Made by a program: the position numbers and the translations under genes. Of a stretch of DNA of 64,000 nucleotides, positions 25,001-32,206 are shown piece by piece. How positions within the stretch are numbered: position 1 is the first letter of the stretch; each line of letters begins with the position of its first letter. The notes beneath the pieces were generated by a model, which was not told the origin of the DNA, did no database searches, and saw nothing but the letters and a program-made list of their open reading frames with translations. Source of the DNA: Paludibacteraceae bacterium (GTDB taxonomy: Bacteria; Bacteroidota; Bacteroidia; Bacteroidales; Paludibacteraceae); the NCBI GenBank assembly GCA_017394705.1, contig JAFPXH010000006.1, forward strand, positions 271,732 through 335,731. Direction: 5' to 3'.

Positions 25001-25444
25001 ATGGAAGTAATTCTGATTCAAGACCTTGCAAACCTCGGTTTCAAGAACGACATCGTAAAAGTACGTGACGGCTACGGACGCAACTATCTCCTGCCGCAAA
25101 AGATTGCTATCATCGCTAACGAAGCGAACAAAAAGCAACTGGCAGAGAACCTGAAACAGCAGGCTCACAAAGCTGCTAAACTGTTGGCTGACGCAGAGGC
25201 ACTCGCCGCTAAACTGGCAGAGACCGTAATCGAAGTAAAGGTAAAAGCAAACGAAGACGGCAAAATCTTCGGTACTGTTACCACCGCTAACATCGCTGAC
25301 GCACTCGCTGCGCAAGAGATTGTTATCGACAAGAAAGTCATCACGCTCGTTGAGCCGATCAAGCAAGTGGGTGAGTTCACCGCACAGGCTCGTCTGCACC
25401 GAGAGGTGAAAGCTGACATCAAGTTGAACGTAGTAGCTGAGTAA
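25001..25444 (+). CDS. rplI: 50S ribosomal protein L9
   Basis: 147 residues: the N-terminal rRNA-binding domain (MEVILIQDLANLG, RDGYGRNYLLP), a long connecting helix rich in Ala/Lys, and the C-terminal domain. A GAAAGGAG Shine-Dalgarno-like site precedes the start. Third gene of the rpsF operon. Confidence 0.97.
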   Translation: MEVILIQDLANLGFKNDIVKVRDGYGRNYLLPQKIAIIANEANKKQLAENLKQQAHKAAKLLADAEALAAKLAETVIEVKVKANEDGKIFGTVTTANIADALAAQEIVIDKKVITLVEPIKQVGEFTAQARLHREVKADIKLNVVAE

Positions 25445-25451
25445 CGTAAAT

Positions 25452-25482
25452 GTCAAATTTCAAATTTAAAATTTAAAATTAT
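25452..25482. repeat. Heptamer array between rplI and rpmE
   Basis: Units GTCAAAT, TTCAAAT, TTAAAAT and TTAAAAT fill the spacer and run into the rpmE start codon. Confidence 0.8.
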
Positions 25483-25735
25483 GAAAGCTGGAATTCATCC
25501 TGATAACTACCGCGTAGTAGTTTTCAAAGATATGTCTGACGGTACTCAGTTCTTCAGCCGTTCTACGGCAGCTACGAAGGACACGATTGAAATCGATGGC
25601 GTTAAGTATCCGCTTATCAAGCTTGAGATTTCGAACACGAGTCACCCGTTCTATACCGGCAAATCGAAGCTGGTGGACACCGCCGGTCGCGTCGACAAAT
25701 TTATGTCTCGCTACGGCAATCGCAACCGCAAGTAA
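25481..25735 (+). CDS. rpmE2: 50S ribosomal protein L31, type B
   Basis: 84 residues. It lacks the Cys ligands of zinc-binding L31 and has the longer type B form with [10 protein letters not shown] and a basic C terminus. Type B is usual in Bacteroidota. A terminator follows. Confidence 0.95.
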   Translation: MKAGIHPDNYRVVVFKDMSDGTQFFSRSTAATKDTIEIDGVKYPLIKLEISNTSHPFYTGKSKLVDTAGRVDKFMSRYGNRNRK

Positions 25736-25746
25736 TGCGGATCACA

Positions 25747-25781
25747 ACGCGGGCGGGCAATATGCTCGCCCGTGTTCGTTT
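25747..25781 (+). terminator. Terminator after rpmE
   Basis: A GC-rich hairpin built on CGGGCG/CGCCCG, extended by ACG/TGT, followed by TTCGTTTTAT. Closing U run is short. Confidence 0.7.
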
Positions 25782-25831
25782 TATAAACTGTTTAACGTCG
25801 CTTTAGCGACCATTTTAACCCTTTAACTATC

Positions 25832-26596
25832 ATGCAAAGCATCTTATGGCGTGCCCTCGGCCGCAACACCCTCCTATCGGTTATCATGTTCGGCGTTTTG
25901 TTCGGACTCCTTTGGTTGGCGGAGTTTATCTTCCCATCCCTCTCGTTATTGAAATGGAATGACGCCGCATGGTGTGTCGGTATACCCGCATCTATTATCG
26001 GCGTAGCATATATCCTCACTATCCGCGATCCGCAGAACTTCACGGGTTTCTTCGCCGGTATCGTGATGTCCGCCCTGCTGGGCGTACAATTCACGCTCCA
26101 AGGCAGTTATGACAGCACCTTCCTCTATTTCTTCGTCTTCATCCCCTTCCAGATGATGTCGATCTATAAATGGAGTCGCAAGAAAGACGATGGTGGAGCA
26201 AGCTTTGAGCCTAAGTTCCTGGATATACCGCGTTTCTGGCTGTCCATCTTCATCGGCTTGGCAGTCACCGCAGGAGATTATTTTGTGCAGACCTATATCT
26301 TCCAGCACAACGGCTTGGCGGATAACATCGCTGTCAAGTTGTGCAACGGATTAATGATATCATCCTCTTTCCTGGCCAACTACTGGCTTATCTATCGCAA
26401 GAACGACTCATGGCTCTATTGGTTCATCTATAGCGTAGCAGGTATCGTGCTATTCATCTTCCTCGGGAATATGTTCTCGCTCGTTCTCTTCTGCTTCTTC
26501 CTGGTCATCAACTCGATGGCAGGTATTGCATGGATCAAGAACACGAAACCGGAGTACTATTTCTGGGCCGCTCCATTCCTGGGTAAAAAGAAATGA
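25832..26596 (+). CDS. pnuC: PnuC-family nicotinamide riboside transporter
   Basis: 254 residues with seven or eight hydrophobic segments. The conserved substrate motifs are visible near the C-terminal half: NDSWLYWFIYSVAGIVLFI (the NxWxxWxxY signature) and a final AGIAWIK. PnuC facilitates uptake of nicotinamide riboside or related vitamins. The 96-nt upstream spacer holds a small GTCGC-TTTA-GCGAC hairpin (25798-25811); I saw no NAD or thiamine riboswitch. The stop overlaps the next gene by 4 nt. Confidence 0.85.
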   Translation: MQSILWRALGRNTLLSVIMFGVLFGLLWLAEFIFPSLSLLKWNDAAWCVGIPASIIGVAYILTIRDPQNFTGFFAGIVMSALLGVQFTLQGSYDSTFLYFFVFIPFQMMSIYKWSRKKDDGGASFEPKFLDIPRFWLSIFIGLAVTAGDYFVQTYIFQHNGLADNIAVKLCNGLMISSSFLANYWLIYRKNDSWLYWFIYSVAGIVLFIFLGNMFSLVLFCFFLVINSMAGIAWIKNTKPEYYFWAAPFLGKKK

Positions 26597-27540
26597 TTAA
26601 ACGCAAAGCAGATACAGTTCTTAAAGTGAGCGAACCCGCTCCACTCATGGAATTCCTCATCGCTAAGATGGGAGGTATGGCGCGTTCGTCGGTGAAGCAA
26701 CTGCTTGGCCAACGACGCGTCAAAGTGGGCAACGCTATCCAGACGCGGCATGACTTTGCCCTCAAAGCGGGTGATGTCGTTACCGTCTCTTCTGGGCGCG
26801 GCAACAGCCAGCTGACCCATCCTAAGTTACGCATCGTCTATGAGGATGATGATCTCATTGTGGTCAATAAGCAACCGGGCCTGCTCACCGTAGCCGCCAC
26901 ACCGGGTTCGTCCGAGACAACCGCCTACTCCATCCTACGCGCGTATGTGAAAAAACAGAACGCGCGCGCGGGGATATATGTCGTCCATCGGCTTGACCGT
27001 GAGACATCGGGACTGCTCGTCTTCGCTCGTTCGGAGGAGCTACAGCATTATATGCGCCAGTACTGGCGGGAGTTAGTCACCGAGCGCACGTATATAGCTG
27101 TCGCCGAAGGCGTTCTCGAACCGCGAGAAGGCAAGATCACTACTTGGCTGACCGAAGACAAACGCAATGCGGTGGTTTATTCCTCTCCCGTGGACGATGG
27201 AGGTGACATCGCCATCACTAATTACAAAGTATTAAAAATCACAAATCATAAATCACAAATCACAAATACCCCTCCCCTTTTAGGGGGAGGCAGGGAAGGG
27301 GCTTATTCCCTCGTCGAATTGCATCTCGAGACCGGTCGTACGAACCAGATTCGTGTGCACTTGGCTTCCAAGGGCTGTCCGGTGGTAGGCGACCGTAAGT
27401 ATGGCCATGGTAATGAGACCTCGCCCATAGACAGGCTTTGCCTACATGCCAAAGTGCTGGCATTCATCCATCCTGTGACGGAAAAGACCGTGCGTTTCGA
27501 GAGTCCGGTTCCCAAAGAATTCAATAGACTTTTTCTGTAA
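26593..27540 (+). CDS. RluA/RluD-family pseudouridine synthase
   Basis: 315 residues: an N-terminal S4-like RNA-binding domain (about 15-75), then the catalytic domain with the HRLDRETSGLL motif (catalytic Asp) at about 137-147 and the C-terminal LETGRTNQIRVHL block. Modifies an rRNA or tRNA uridine; target not readable. About 25 residues at 215-238 (KITNHKSQITNTPPLLGGGREG) are encoded by a heptamer array plus palindrome inserted in frame just before the conserved LVELHLETGRT strand. Relatives lack this. It overlaps pnuC by 4 nt. Confidence 0.9.
   Translation: MIKRKADTVLKVSEPAPLMEFLIAKMGGMARSSVKQLLGQRRVKVGNAIQTRHDFALKAGDVVTVSSGRGNSQLTHPKLRIVYEDDDLIVVNKQPGLLTVAATPGSSETTAYSILRAYVKKQNARAGIYVVHRLDRETSGLLVFARSEELQHYMRQYWRELVTERTYIAVAEGVLEPREGKITTWLTEDKRNAVVYSSPVDDGGDIAITNYKVLKITNHKSQITNTPPLLGGGREGAYSLVELHLETGRTNQIRVHLASKGCPVVGDRKYGHGNETSPIDRLCLHAKVLAFIHPVTEKTVRFESPVPKEFNRLFL
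27234..27290. repeat. Heptamer array plus palindrome inside the RluD-like gene
   Basis: Units close to ACAAATC (five, 27234-27268) are followed directly by the palindrome CCTCCCCTTTTAGGGGGAGG (27271-27290). The whole insert stays in frame. Confidence 0.85.
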
Positions 27541-27640
27541 ACGATGGTAGGTTGATCATCCTCGTCAACAGCCAGATCTTCATCCTCCTCGGGGAGAAAA
27601 CCGCAAGTATGCATCCGTGACGTCCGCGATGGTCGCGGCT

Positions 27641-27728
27641 TTGATAGCCAAATAGGGCCTGAATAGATGCTAAATAGGCGTTAAGACGGTAGAATAATCT
27701 GACCATCACGGGACCATCTTACAATGAC
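27641..27728. repeat. Degenerate 11-nt periodic array
   Basis: Units such as ATAGGGCCTGA, ATAGATGCTAA, ATAGGCGTTAA and the pair GACCATCACGG/GACCATCTTAC follow with 11-nt spacing. It lies in the 770-nt stretch after the RluD-like gene that has no intact gene. Confidence 0.55.
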
Positions 27729-27756
27729 AGTTTAAGCAAAATTCAATAATCTCTGT

Positions 27757-27862
27757 CCGACCGACCGCCACCGTTTAGGCGGCTTCCCTCTCACATACGC
27801 GCGTATGCGCATTATGTACCACCACCACCATTTCTTGGTGGTAAGGTCGGGCTTTCTTTTTT
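27757..27862 (+). other. Candidate structured RNA ending in a T-rich tract
   Basis: A possible closing stem CCGACC (27757-27762)/GGTCGG (27845-27850) encloses three hairpins: CCGCC/GGCGG (27765-27782), CATAC/GTATG (27794-27807) and TACCACC/GGTGGTA (27817-27843). TTTCTTTTTTA follows. It may be the 3' end of the upstream transcript or a small RNA. No clear own promoter was found. The remaining spacer (27863-27950) is T- and purine-rich without recognisable features. Confidence 0.4.
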
Positions 27863-27954
27863 ACTTTTTCTTTTGGTTCTTTTCTTTTCCTTTTTTTCTT
27901 TCTCCAGGGAAAGAGCAATAAAGGGAATGAGAGGTTTGAAATGAAAAAGTCATT

Positions 27955-27991
27955 TTTGCTTGCACATCTCAAAAAAAAGATGTACCTTTGC
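27955..27991 (+). promoter_or_regulatory. Promoter before the accessory remnants
   Basis: -7 TACCTTTGC at 27983-27991 with AAAAAAAAGATG before it and a TTTG/TTG box at 27955-27962. Confidence 0.75.
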
Positions 27992-28032
27992 ATCGTCATT
28001 TAATTTATGTTCTCAATAAAATCTATCACACC

Positions 28033-28305
28033 ATGAAACACAAACTTTTACCCTTTTGTTTGCTTGTCTTTTCTGTTTCTGCTTCATTTTTCAAAACGCT
28101 CATGCGCAACTTGAGGTGGAGTATAACAATAATGTAAAAGTAGCAAGAAATATTCCCGAATTTAGTTTACGAGAGTGGTGAGGGTTATCAGTCTATAAAC
28201 TATGTAGAACTCATCCCAATACTGATTAAATCCGTGCAGGAACTCTCGTCCGAAGTTGTAGAGCTAACAGCACAACTCAACGAATTACAAACGCAAAAGA
28301 AATAA
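28033..28305 (+). pseudogene. Remnant of a secreted protein with a chaperone-like C terminus
   Basis: The ATG at 28033 begins a clear signal peptide (KHKLLPFCLLVFSVSA). The frame breaks in the T run near 28090; reading on in the next frame gives FQNAHAQLEVEYNNN, a signal-peptidase site and mature start. A further change of frame near 28170 leads to a helical C terminus, YVELIPILIKSVQELSSEV, ending in TAA at 28303. That C terminus resembles the self-cleaving intramolecular chaperone tails of Bacteroidota secreted fibre-like proteins. The central part is missing. Two frame changes plus a large deletion make this a decayed gene, though its promoter looks intact. Confidence 0.7.
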
Positions 28306-28307
28306 TT

Positions 28308-28988
28308 ATGAAAACCAAACTATCCATCATACTAATGCTAAGCATTATTCTGGGCGCTCTCTGTTCCTGTGAAAATGATGCTATTGGGAATAGTACACCT
28401 CCCTATATGGGAATACAACTCATTAAGTTTACAGATGATCAATATAGTGAGTATATCTTGGCGTGGTCTAATAATGGTGTAATGAAGATGCGAGTCGGGC
28501 GTGCTCCGGTAGTAGAGGAATTGGTCATAGGGAAAAATCCTTATTCCGTCAAGTTACCTAATGGTTATTGGGTTATTGATTGGAAATGGGGAAATAATCT
28601 TGTGTGGCCGGAGTCTGCACTATTGCCTTATAAATGGGAGACGCTTACCCATTGGGGGCAAACGTGGGATGTGTCGGATAATATTCTATCTCCAAATGTG
28701 TATAGAATAGATTATGCGCAAGTCTATAGACGCACCATTGATAACCAACTGTCTATCAATCAAGATATCGACAGGACGACATTCGAAGGTGCTATGCTTT
28801 ATGATTTGCCTGCGTCATGGGGCCAGAAATATAAAAGAGAGGCGGATATCCCTGATGGTGCAAAAGAATGGTATTTCGAAGACATTCGCAGGCAAGACAG
28901 TTTACATGCAATCTATGTACAACGTTTAATAAGAATCGTCGAAAATGGAGATTTTGACAAAGTATATAATGTATATCCCAAAAAATAA
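28308..28988 (+). CDS. Hypothetical lipoprotein
   Basis: 226 residues. Lipoprotein signal with lipobox ALCSC (C about 20). The mature part is rich in Trp and Tyr (GYWVIDWKWGNNLVWP) and predicted beta-rich, with a charged helical C terminus. I do not recognise a family. It begins 2 nt after the remnant stop and is more AT-rich than its neighbours, consistent with accessory DNA. It probably relies on the promoter at 27955. Confidence 0.65.
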   Translation: MKTKLSIILMLSIILGALCSCENDAIGNSTPPYMGIQLIKFTDDQYSEYILAWSNNGVMKMRVGRAPVVEELVIGKNPYSVKLPNGYWVIDWKWGNNLVWPESALLPYKWETLTHWGQTWDVSDNILSPNVYRIDYAQVYRRTIDNQLSINQDIDRTTFEGAMLYDLPASWGQKYKREADIPDGAKEWYFEDIRRQDSLHAIYVQRLIRIVENGDFDKVYNVYPKK

Positions 28989-29199
28989 AAAATATCTCCT
29001 CTATGTCCTTTCCATTGTTATGTGTTCCATCGTAAATGCGAGGACAATAACAGAAGGAGAGGCGATACAAAAAGCATTGGAGTTTCTCCATGTGGAAGAT
29101 AGGAGTGCGGAGATAGAGCGATTTTTCATTTCAGGTAAAGCAGAAATGTATAAAGTTACAACTACTAATGGATGGATACTCTTATCTTCAGAAACTTAA
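28969..29199 (+). pseudogene. Truncated propeptide of a C10 (streptopain-like) peptidase
   Basis: About 76 residues from the ATG at 28969, overlapping the previous gene by 20 nt. A signal peptide ends near SIVNA-RT. ITEGEAIQKALEFL and TTTNGWILLSSET match the start of the C10 peptidase prodomain (Spi_C10). The frame stops in the middle of that domain, and no protease domain follows. It could be a decayed SpeB/PrtT-like gene or a minimal inhibitor-like leftover; decay is more likely given its neighbours. Confidence 0.6.
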
Positions 29200-29261
29200 A
29201 TACACATTTGGGTTCCCCAATGCAGCGAGTTATCAGAGAATTTAGAAAAATGTCAGAAATA

Positions 29262-29294
29262 TTTTCATAATTCATTTATTTTTAGTACCTTTGC
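29262..29294 (+). promoter_or_regulatory. Promoter of the SGNH esterase gene
   Basis: -7 TACCTTTGC at 29286-29294; -33 is weak (TTTTC). The initial sequence GCATCGTCAT is identical to that after the 27983 promoter. Confidence 0.7.
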
Positions 29295-29316
29295 ATCGTC
29301 ATAACACAAACACGCT

Positions 29317-30714
29317 ATGAAAAGAATCTTCTTTGTTCTTATAAGTCTTCTGTTTCTCCCTTCCTTCCAGGGAGGGGACGAGGGGATGCTCCTCTTTGCC
29401 AAGCCCCGTGTACACACGATAGGAGACAGCACGATGTCCGAGTATAAACCTGCTGCAACGCCCAAACGCGGATGGGGAATGTACTTACAGGCTTTCTTCA
29501 ATGCCGATTCAGTAACGGTCAATAACCGCGGCAAGTCCGGCGCCAGCACTCGTACGTTCTACGAGACGGAGAATTTATGGCCGTCCGTCAAGAAACAGTT
29601 CCGGTCGGGCGACTACCTCATTATTCAGTTCGCCCACAATGACGAGAAATGCAAAGGAGAGGATGTGTACGCGGAGAACGCACGGCTCAAAGCAGAAGGC
29701 AAAGACACGTTAACCGACATGCGCGGCACGGAGCCGAATACAACATACAAGCAATATCTGTACCGGTTCATCAACGAAGCCCGTGAATACGGCGTGACAC
29801 CGATCCTGATGTCGCCTATTTGCCGCGCATATTTCAAAGACGGCAAGATTAACGACGAAGGAAGGCACAAACTCCCGGGTACCAAAGAGCTCAGTAGTCA
29901 AGAAAGCGCCAAAGTATTCTCTGACAAAGGAACTTACGACAAGGACTACGTCCGTTGTATGCGTGAGGTGGCAGCCAATATGTGGGTTCCTTTCCTCGAT
30001 ATGACCACTGCCAGCCAGGATTTGCTGGAACGGCAAGGGAAAGACTTCTGCATGGCGCATTATTTCAATTGCGGCGACAAGACGCACACGGGCGCCGAAG
30101 GAGGTATGGCTATCGCCACACTGGCCTATAACCTCATTGCGCAGGAACCGATGCTGCAGGAACTGCAGTCATGGCAGGCTGCACCGGACAAAGAGACCTT
30201 AGCCGCATATGCGCAAGCAGTCGAAGAGAAAGGAAAACAGGCCGCTTTTGAAGCCAAAGGCGAGCCGTTTGAAGTACAAAATCTAAAATGCAAACTTCAA
30301 AATTTAGAGCAAGTCAAAGACGGTTTTGTCCCTATCGGAGGTCTCTGGCCGGCAGGCGAGATAGACGAGGTAGCGAACCGCTATATCGAATACACCATCG
30401 CTGCGGAGAAGAAAAAAGGCTTGGTCATCGAGTCCATCACGTTGCCCGTTCGGGCGAAAGGCGGCGCAGGAATGAACATACACATCAACTACGGTTTCGG
30501 CGATGCTTTCAAAGACGTGACCACTATATACGAAAATACCGCCTTGCCCAAATGTAAGACGGTATCTATTCGGCTGACTCAACCTATTCTTGTTCCTGCG
30601 GGCGAGACGTTTCATCTGCGCATACTACCGTGGTATGACTCCAACGGACGTCCGCAGAAAGGCAAACGGCTCATCCTCGGTGAGTTGAAGGTCAGCGGAA
30701 AGCGATTGCAGTAA
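29317..30714 (+). CDS. Secreted SGNH hydrolase, rhamnogalacturonan acetylesterase-like (CE12)
   Basis: 465 residues. A signal peptide (hydrophobic FFVLISLLFL) contains or is followed by a palindrome-encoded FQGGDEGM insert. The SGNH domain (about 30-280) has block I GDSTMSEY (catalytic Ser), the block II Gly in GKSGAST, block III FAHND (Asn) and block V DKTHTGAEGG (Asp-His in the usual DxxH spacing, here DKTH). This matches pectin-deacetylating CE12 esterases. A C-terminal beta domain (about 335-465) may bind carbohydrate. The linker at about 320-332 is encoded by a heptamer array. Substrate is inferred. Confidence 0.85.
   Translation: MKRIFFVLISLLFLPSFQGGDEGMLLFAKPRVHTIGDSTMSEYKPAATPKRGWGMYLQAFFNADSVTVNNRGKSGASTRTFYETENLWPSVKKQFRSGDYLIIQFAHNDEKCKGEDVYAENARLKAEGKDTLTDMRGTEPNTTYKQYLYRFINEAREYGVTPILMSPICRAYFKDGKINDEGRHKLPGTKELSSQESAKVFSDKGTYDKDYVRCMREVAANMWVPFLDMTTASQDLLERQGKDFCMAHYFNCGDKTHTGAEGGMAIATLAYNLIAQEPMLQELQSWQAAPDKETLAAYAQAVEEKGKQAAFEAKGEPFEVQNLKCKLQNLEQVKDGFVPIGGLWPAGEIDEVANRYIEYTIAAEKKKGLVIESITLPVRAKGGAGMNIHINYGFGDAFKDVTTIYENTALPKCKTVSIRLTQPILVPAGETFHLRILPWYDSNGRPQKGKRLILGELKVSGKRLQ
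30274..30308. repeat. Heptamer array inside the esterase gene
   Basis: Units GTACAAA, ATCTAAA, ATGCAAA, CTTCAAA and ATTTAGA lie in the interdomain linker, in frame. Confidence 0.8.
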
Positions 30715-30716
30715 GT

Positions 30717-31115
30717 TTACTTGCCGCCGTCCAGTCTCCATTTGCCGTCCACACGTACCAGTTTCATGTCATCCTTGCTCTCCGAGCCGTCACCGAAATG
30801 GAGGGTGTACTTCACTACGGCTTTCTCGCCGCTCTCATCTACGGTAGCTTCTGTGATCTCGTAGGACTTGATGCCGCCCTTTTTCTCAATTTCCGGAGCC
30901 GTTTTCTCTTGGATAAACTGAACGAGTTGTGCTCTGTCGTCTTTGCTCAGATCTTTGGAGAAATACATCTGATCTACCATCGCCTCATAGTTGCCTTTCT
31001 GGTAGTCTTTGAGGAAGCCTTCCGCAGCTCCTTCAGGGGTTGAAGACTTGGAACCACAGGCTGCAAAAGCCATAGCCACGATGGCCAGCGCCATCAAACG
31101 AATTACGTTTTTCAT
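30717..31115 (-). CDS. DUF4878 lipoprotein
   Basis: 132 residues. Lipobox AFAAC at about 16-20, then a small NTF2/cystatin-like fold typical of DUF4878 (TPEGAAEGFLKDYQKGNYEAM, then alternating strands ending in KWRLDGGK). Function unknown; usually exported. It ends 2 nt from the convergent esterase stop and starts 6 nt after the YiiX-like gene. Confidence 0.88.
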   Translation of the reverse strand: MKNVIRLMALAIVAMAFAACGSKSSTPEGAAEGFLKDYQKGNYEAMVDQMYFSKDLSKDDRAQLVQFIQEKTAPEIEKKGGIKSYEITEATVDESGEKAVVKYTLHFGDGSESKDDMKLVRVDGKWRLDGGK

Positions 31116-31121
31116 AATGAG

Positions 31122-31763
31122 TTAGTTTGAATTAAAGTGTTTAACAAAGAGCGTCGTCTCACTCTGCTCTATATCGATCGGGAAGATACCTTCCCCTTCT
31201 TTGCAAAAGAACGTCGGCGCGGGATGCCTTCGTCCGCCGGATATGTCTATTCCTTGCGCACCGTAGGCTCGCCAGACTAACTCGGTGCAGTATATCTGCG
31301 TGGAGTCGTCCATGCTGTAGTCGTTGTCAAAAAGCACTTGCTGCTTCACTTTCTCCAGCGCATAGTCCGCGGCTTTCTTCGCGACCTCATCGCTGCAATT
31401 CACTCGCAACCATGCACCGCGTTGCGCGCGTGCGGGACTGAAGAAAAGCGTTATGGGTTCAGCCTTGACATACTCCGGTTCATCCTCCGCTGGTACCGCA
31501 TGCACCACTTGCCATTCGTCCTGCAGACTGTCGTAATGAAGCAGTCCTATATGCGAATACAACGACCTACTCTGCGTGCTCACCGCCTTACTCTCCAGCC
31601 CATAGCCGCAACGGAGCACCAAATCTCCTTCGCGCCATTCGTCCGCCGTAAAACAGACTTGTTGCTGCCTACTGCAACCGAGCAGACATAGGGATACAAA
31701 AAGAGCCGCAGCGAAGCGGCTCTTAATGGATAAGTTAATAACTTGTACGCTGTGTCGCAGCAT
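31122..31763 (-). CDS. YiiX/YebB-like NlpC/P60-type cysteine hydrolase, lipoprotein
   Basis: 213 residues. REGDLVLRCGYG, SHIGLLHYD (His) and IYCTELVWRAY (catalytic Cys-Thr-Glu) match the YiiX group of permuted NlpC/P60 hydrolases, likely acting on peptidoglycan or lipid amides. The signal peptide KSRFAAALFVSLCLLGC is partly encoded by the terminator hairpin of the ExbB/ExbD cluster, and the only ATG upstream overlaps exbD by 29 nt. The start codon is therefore uncertain. Confidence 0.82.
   Translation of the reverse strand: MLRHSVQVINLSIKSRFAAALFVSLCLLGCSRQQQVCFTADEWREGDLVLRCGYGLESKAVSTQSRSLYSHIGLLHYDSLQDEWQVVHAVPAEDEPEYVKAEPITLFFSPARAQRGAWLRVNCSDEVAKKAADYALEKVKQQVLFDNDYSMDDSTQIYCTELVWRAYGAQGIDISGGRRHPAPTFFCKEGEGIFPIDIEQSETTLFVKHFNSN
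31700..31723 (-). terminator. Terminator of the ExbB/ExbD cluster, inside the next gene
   Basis: On the minus strand, stem AAGAGCCGC/GCGGCTCTT with loop TTCGC is followed by a T run that completes TTTTTG. It begins 12 nt after the exbD stop and lies within the signal-peptide codons of the YiiX-like gene. Confidence 0.8.
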
Positions 31764-32205
31764 AACTGATTTTCAGTGCGTACGCGCGTCTTAGTTCCTG
31801 CTTGATATCCGCGATGATACCCATTCGGGTTTCTTTATCCGCTTTGATAGAAACAGTCATCAGACCCTGGTCGGACTCTTTCATGGACGAACGCTCATTG
31901 ACGATATACTCGCCGATTTCTTTCGTCTCTGCGAAAGCGTCATCGAGTTGGATACGCGTCTCTGCACCATACTGCTTACGGAATTCTGCGGTCGGTGTAC
32001 CGACGTAGATATAGCGCACAAGGGATTTTTTCTCCAGCTTGGTAAGCTCAGTAGCCTGCGGGTTCTTGAATTGCACCTTATAGGTTACCTCCTTCATAGA
32101 CGTAACAGACATGAAGAAGAAGAGCAGCATGAAGATAATGTCAGGGAGAGACGACGTATTCAACGCCGGCATCTCACGTTTCTCATTTCTACGAATCTTT
32201 GCCAT
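31735..32205 (-). CDS. exbD: Biopolymer transport protein ExbD (second copy)
   Basis: About 156 residues from the ATG at 32205 (MAKIRRNEKREMP). A longer frame to 32334 only re-reads the upstream exbD in another frame. One TM helix (LPDIIFMLLFFFMSVTS) carries the key Asp of ExbD proteins; the rest is a periplasmic domain. With ExbB it converts proton motive force for TonB-dependent uptake. It starts 1 nt after the other exbD stop. Confidence 0.92.
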   Translation of the reverse strand: MAKIRRNEKREMPALNTSSLPDIIFMLLFFFMSVTSMKEVTYKVQFKNPQATELTKLEKKSLVRYIYVGTPTAEFRKQYGAETRIQLDDAFAETKEIGEYIVNERSSMKESDQGLMTVSIKADKETRMGIIADIKQELRRAYALKISYAATQRTSY

Positions 32206-32206
32206 G

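Noticed and set aside
25736-25831. Riboswitch before pnuC
   Set aside because: Only the rpmE terminator and a 5-bp GTCGC/GCGAC hairpin fit in the 96 nt; no aptamer core was recognised.
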